A stretch of DNA of 5,244 nt. Source: Candidatus Dadabacteria bacterium. Its GTDB lineage: Bacteria; Desulfobacterota_D; UBA1144; Nemesobacterales; UBA2774. A program made the position numbers and the translations under genes. The first letter of the stretch is position 1, and each line of letters opens with the position of its first letter. Positions 1 through 5,244 of this stretch are shown here, in pieces. The DNA is taken from contig DAOVUC010000143.1 in assembly GCA_030632765.1 (NCBI GenBank), positions 1 to 5,244 of the forward strand, given 5' to 3'. The notes beneath the pieces were generated by a model. The model saw only the letters and a program-made list of their open reading frames with translations, ran no database searches and was not told the origin of the DNA.

Positions 1-2830
1 AACAGAAGATATTCTGGGGACTGTTGGGTATCTCCTAGGATTAAGAGGTGGGAGAGGAGCAACGGATGATATTGACCATCTTGGAAATAGAAGAGTCAGG
101 ACCGTTGGTGAATTAATTGAAGACAGATTCTATCATGGGCTTGAAAGATTAGCCCGTTCTGTCAAAGAGAAAATGGGTTATCAGGCGGTTGAGAACCTGA
201 TGCCGAGCGAACTACTAATCCCTAAAACAGTAATTGCTGTCGTAAAAGAATTTTTTGCTACGGGGCAACTTTCCCAGTTTATGGATCAAACTAATCCACT
301 GTCAGAAATTACTCACAAGAGGAGACTTAGCGCTTTAGGCCCTGGAGGTCTTACGCGTGAAAGAGCAGGCTTTGAAGTTAGAGATGTTCATTCCTCTCAC
401 TACGGAAGAATATGTCCAATTGAAACCCCTGAAGGGCCTAACATTGGTCTTATCTCAAGTCTCAGTACGTATGGGAAGATAAATGACTTTGGTTTTATAC
501 AGACCCCGTACCGTGTTGTAAAAAAGGCAAAGGTTACATCTGAAATTGTTTATATGAATGCGCTTGCTGAAGAGAAATACATAATTGCGCAGGCAAATGC
601 GGCACTTGATGCAAAGGGGAATTTTACAGCTGAATTTGTTTCCGCAAGACAAGGTGGGGAGTTTCTAATGGTTGATCGTGAACGAGTTGAGCTAATGGAC
701 GTATCCCCGGCCCAGCTTGTTTCTGTATCAGCTTCTTTAATACCTTTTCTTGAGCATGATGATGCAAACCGTGCTTTGATGGGCTCTAATATGCAACGTC
801 AAGCTGTACCTCTAATTAAAACCAGTGCCCCGATTGTTGGGACCGGACTTGAGAACAGAGTTGCAAAAGATTCCGGAGTAGCTGTTATAGCTAAAAGAGA
901 CGGTATAATTGAATATGTCGATTCAGCTAGGATCGTGGTAAGTGTTTATACTGATAGTGCTAAAGACGAAGCCGGCGTTGACATGTACAACCTTCTTAAA
1001 TTTCCAAAATCTAACCAGAGCACCTGTTGGAACCAGAAGCCGATAGTAAAGAAGGGTCAAGTTGTTAGGACAGGACAGGTAATTGCTGATGGTCCTTCAA
1101 CTGATCACGGCGAATTGGCACTTGGCCAGAATGTGCTTGTGGCATTTATGCCCTGGGGTGGATACAACTTTGAAGACGCCATTCTCATGAGTGAGAAATT
1201 GGTGAAAGAAGATATATTTACATCAATTCACATTGAACAAGTTGAATGTATATCGAGAGAGACAAAACTCGGAAGAGAAGAAATTACAAGGGATATCCCG
1301 AATGTAAGTGAAGACGCTCTTAGAAATTTGGATGAGAGCGGAATAATTAGAATTGGGGCAGAGGTGAAACCAGGGGACATAATTGTAGGCAAGATATCTC
1401 CTAAAGGAGAGACGCAGCTTTCCCCGGAAGAGCGTTTGCTAAGGGCAATATTTGGAGATAAAGCAGGCGATGTTAAAGATACTTCCTTAAGAGCTTCTCC
1501 AGGTATGTATGGCACTGTTATAGATGTTAAGATGCTTATCTCGAGGGTTGTTACTAAAGACGATAGAGCTAAGAGCATCGAAGATTTTGAAGTTACACGC
1601 CTAGAACAAGATAGAGATGATGAACTTAAGATTTTAAAAGACGACGCTATTGAGCGCATAAAGCCTCTTATTCTTAACAAGACTTCCTCTACAAAACTTA
1701 CCGTATCAAGAAAAACAGTTTTCAAAAAAGGTGATAAAATTGTTGAGGATCTCCTCGAGGGCATACCTTTTGAGAAACTCGCGGATATAGGTGTTGAAAA
1801 AGGCAATAATGTAGAGGCTGAGATAAAGCGAATTATTGAAAGAACTCTTGAGCAAATTGATTTAACAAATGTAGTTTATGACCAGAGAATCTCCAAACTC
1901 ACCAAGCCTGATGAGCTCCCTCCTGGGGTTCTCAAAATAGTAAAGGTAAAAATTGCTGTAAAAAGGAAACTCCAAGTAGGAGACAAAATGGCTGGTAGGC
2001 ACGGGAACAAAGGGGTTATTTCAAAGATACTGGCTGAAGAAGATATGCCATATCTCCCAAATGGTTCTCCTGTAGAGATGGTGCTCAATCCTTTGGGTGT
2101 TCCTTCAAGAATGAACGTGGGTCAGGTCCTGGAAACTCATCTTGGATGGGCAGGTAAGGAGCTTGGCCAGCAGCTAAATGACATTATGGAAAGAGAGTTT
2201 AGTCCTAATGCCTTAAAAACTAAGCTAAAAACTATCTATGATGCCCCTGAAACCAGCAAGCTAATAAATAATCTTGATGATGAGGAAGTTGTTGAAATTG
2301 CAAAACGTCTTGGGAAGGGAATTCCCTTAATGTCTCCTGTTTTTGATGGAGCTTCTGAGGAACAAATAAAAGAATTATTAAGAGAAACCGGTTTACCGGA
2401 AGATGGTAAAACAATGCTCTTTGACGGTTACACTGGTGAGCCTTTTGATCAAAAGGTTACCGTAGGTGTTATGTATATGTTAAAACTGCATCACCTTGTT
2501 GAGGAAAAAATACATGCAAGGGCAATAGGTCCATACTCTCTTGTTACACAGCAACCACTCGGTGGTAAAGCGCATTTCGGCGGCCAACGACTTGGAGAGA
2601 TGGAAGTGTGGGCGCTTGAGGCTTATGGCGCTTCATATACGCTGCAAGAGTTTCTTACAGTGAAATCTGATGATGTAATAGGAAGAACCAGGATATTTGA
2701 TTCTATTGTAAAAGGTGATATGAATTTTGAACCGGGTCTTCCCGAATCATTTAAAGTACTACAAAAAGAACTCCAGGCACTTTCCCTGGATATTGATTTG
2801 CTTGAAAAAGATGAATTAGAAAAGGATTAA
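1..2830 (+). CDS. rpoB: RNA polymerase subunit beta (5'-truncated)
   Basis: This is the beta subunit of RNA polymerase, which forms half of the catalytic cleft and binds template, RNA and sigma. The frame is already open at the left edge (first whole codon at position 2), so the N-terminal part, about 421 residues in E. coli, is missing. The ATG at 173 is internal and not the start. The 942 visible residues align end to end with E. coli beta. [10 protein letters not shown] starts at 65, the rifampicin region is at 257-340, and its second cluster ([11 protein letters not shown]) is at 422-454. GYNFEDAI has the E813/D814 pair at 1172-1177, and the flap tip LLRAIFG lies near 1436-1456. [12 protein letters not shown] has the K1065 and K1073 equivalents at 1985 and 2009, and the H1237 equivalent is at 2492. 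The C-terminal [23 protein letters not shown] block follows at about 2561. Inserts beta-i9 and beta-i11 (about 2147-2332) are present. The C-terminus is 6 residues longer than in E. coli. rpoC follows after 29 bases, so the two are almost surely co-transcribed. Confidence 0.98.
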   Translation, partial: TEDILGTVGYLLGLRGGRGATDDIDHLGNRRVRTVGELIEDRFYHGLERLARSVKEKMGYQAVENLMPSELLIPKTVIAVVKEFFATGQLSQFMDQTNPLSEITHKRRLSALGPGGLTRERAGFEVRDVHSSHYGRICPIETPEGPNIGLISSLSTYGKINDFGFIQTPYRVVKKAKVTSEIVYMNALAEEKYIIAQANAALDAKGNFTAEFVSARQGGEFLMVDRERVELMDVSPAQLVSVSASLIPFLEHDDANRALMGSNMQRQAVPLIKTSAPIVGTGLENRVAKDSGVAVIAKRDGIIEYVDSARIVVSVYTDSAKDEAGVDMYNLLKFPKSNQSTCWNQKPIVKKGQVVRTGQVIADGPSTDHGELALGQNVLVAFMPWGGYNFEDAILMSEKLVKEDIFTSIHIEQVECISRETKLGREEITRDIPNVSEDALRNLDESGIIRIGAEVKPGDIIVGKISPKGETQLSPEERLLRAIFGDKAGDVKDTSLRASPGMYGTVIDVKMLISRVVTKDDRAKSIEDFEVTRLEQDRDDELKILKDDAIERIKPLILNKTSSTKLTVSRKTVFKKGDKIVEDLLEGIPFEKLADIGVEKGNNVEAEIKRIIERTLEQIDLTNVVYDQRISKLTKPDELPPGVLKIVKVKIAVKRKLQVGDKMAGRHGNKGVISKILAEEDMPYLPNGSPVEMVLNPLGVPSRMNVGQVLETHLGWAGKELGQQLNDIMEREFSPNALKTKLKTIYDAPETSKLINNLDDEEVVEIAKRLGKGIPLMSPVFDGASEEQIKELLRETGLPEDGKTMLFDGYTGEPFDQKVTVGVMYMLKLHHLVEEKIHARAIGPYSLVTQQPLGGKAHFGGQRLGEMEVWALEAYGASYTLQEFLTVKSDDVIGRTRIFDSIVKGDMNFEPGLPESFKVLQKELQALSLDIDLLEKDELEKD
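257..454 (+). other. Rifampicin-pocket clusters of rpoB
   Basis: These codons match E. coli beta residues 507-572, the rifampicin site beside the path of the growing RNA. Residues whose change commonly gives resistance have the sensitive state: Q513 (275), D516 (284), H526 (314), R529 (323), S531 (329), L533 (335), P564 (428), N568 (440) and I572 (452). The differences from E. coli in cluster I are A-T-G in place of G-S-S at 507-509, T for N518 and L for I530. The last two are common in other bacteria. From sequence alone the enzyme looks rifampicin-sensitive; uptake or inactivation of the drug cannot be judged. Confidence 0.88.
1529..1915 (+). other. Beta-i9 (SI2-type) insert region of beta
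   Basis: This 129-codon stretch lies between the conserved GTVIDV and [11 protein letters not shown] blocks of beta. Bacillus beta has only a short linker here. E. coli has the insert beta-i9 (also called SI2), and I count about 110 residues there from memory, so this version is about 19 residues longer. It is rich in charged residues. The first part ([19 protein letters not shown]) and the end ([14 protein letters not shown]) look helical and possibly coiled-coil. The middle (near 1690-1760) is Lys/Thr/Val-rich and may form strands. The insert sits on the outer face of the polymerase; no specific partner can be named. Confidence 0.8.
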
Positions 2831-2845
2831 TTATTTCAAAATATA

Positions 2846-2854
2846 AAGGGAGGT
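2846..2854 (+). promoter_or_regulatory. Ribosome binding site of rpoC
   Basis: AAGGGAGGT is a strong Shine-Dalgarno sequence; GGAGG at 2849-2853 ends 6 bases before the GTG start at 2860. It decides the start: the TAA at 2854-2856 is in frame with rpoC just two codons upstream, so no earlier start is possible. The next in-frame ATG comes only after the zinc ribbon. The rest of the 29-base gap (2831-2859) is AT-rich, with no hairpin or promoter that I can see, consistent with one rpoBC message. Confidence 0.93.
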
Positions 2855-2856
2855 AA

Positions 2857-5244
<2,388 letters not shown>

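Noticed and set aside
455..652. Cysteine-containing 65-codon - strand frame in rpoB
   Set aside because: Cysteines are scattered and form no zinc or metal motif; fully explained by the complement of rpoB codons.
978..983. TTGACA, a perfect -35 box, inside rpoB
   Set aside because: At 17 bases spacing the next hexamer is TTTCCA, not a -10 box, and no gene starts downstream; chance within coding sequence.
1228..1806. 192-codon open frame on the - strand inside rpoB
   Set aside because: It is antisense to highly conserved beta sequence, has a Ser/Leu/Ile-rich low-complexity composition typical of reverse-strand readings, and I see no convincing ribosome binding site or family resemblance.
2315..2328. 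14-bp perfect palindrome AAGGGAATTCCCTT in rpoB
   Set aside because: It encodes the conserved GKGIPL segment of beta, and one palindrome of this size is not surprising by chance in a 5-kb window.
1876..2414. Two further short - strand frames (1876-2088 and 2232-2414)
   Set aside because: Both lie wholly inside conserved rpoB coding sequence and show no motif or translation signal.

Overview
The window holds two housekeeping genes in the order rpoB - rpoC, both on the + strand and both cut by the window edges. They encode the two large catalytic subunits (beta and beta') of bacterial DNA-dependent RNA polymerase. Together they cover all but 29 bases, and those 29 bases carry the ribosome binding site of rpoC. 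I see no RNA gene, mobile element, CRISPR array, terminator or accessory gene.

Layout: positions 1-2830 are the 3' two thirds of rpoB (942 residues, starting near E. coli residue 422 and running to the natural stop). Positions 2831-2859 are a short spacer with a strong Shine-Dalgarno sequence. Positions 2860-5244 are the first 795 codons of rpoC, from a GTG start to just past the bridge helix. Both frames are intact, with no internal stop or frameshift. Landmark residues keep almost E. coli numbering, so the reading is secure.

How the genes work together: beta and beta' form the two pincers of the polymerase and share one active centre. The window has beta's template- and nucleotide-contacting residues (E. 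coli K1065, K1073 and H1237 equivalents), its rifampicin pocket and flap tip. From beta' it has the zinc ribbon, clamp helices, rudder, the NADFDGD magnesium site and the bridge helix. The trigger loop and second zinc site of beta' lie beyond the right edge.

Organism: a bacterium with an AT-leaning genome (GC roughly 40% by eye) and frequent AGA/AGG arginine codons. Beta carries the inserts known as beta-i9 and beta-i11, which E. coli has and Bacillus lacks. rpoB and rpoC are separate genes, unlike the fused gene of Helicobacter and Wolinella. From remembered sequences the proteins look most like those of deltaproteobacteria in the broad sense (Desulfobacterota and relatives) or a neighbouring uncultured Gram-negative phylum. 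That placement is an inference and needs a tree. I find no undescribed system here; the findings are modest sequence peculiarities of conserved genes.
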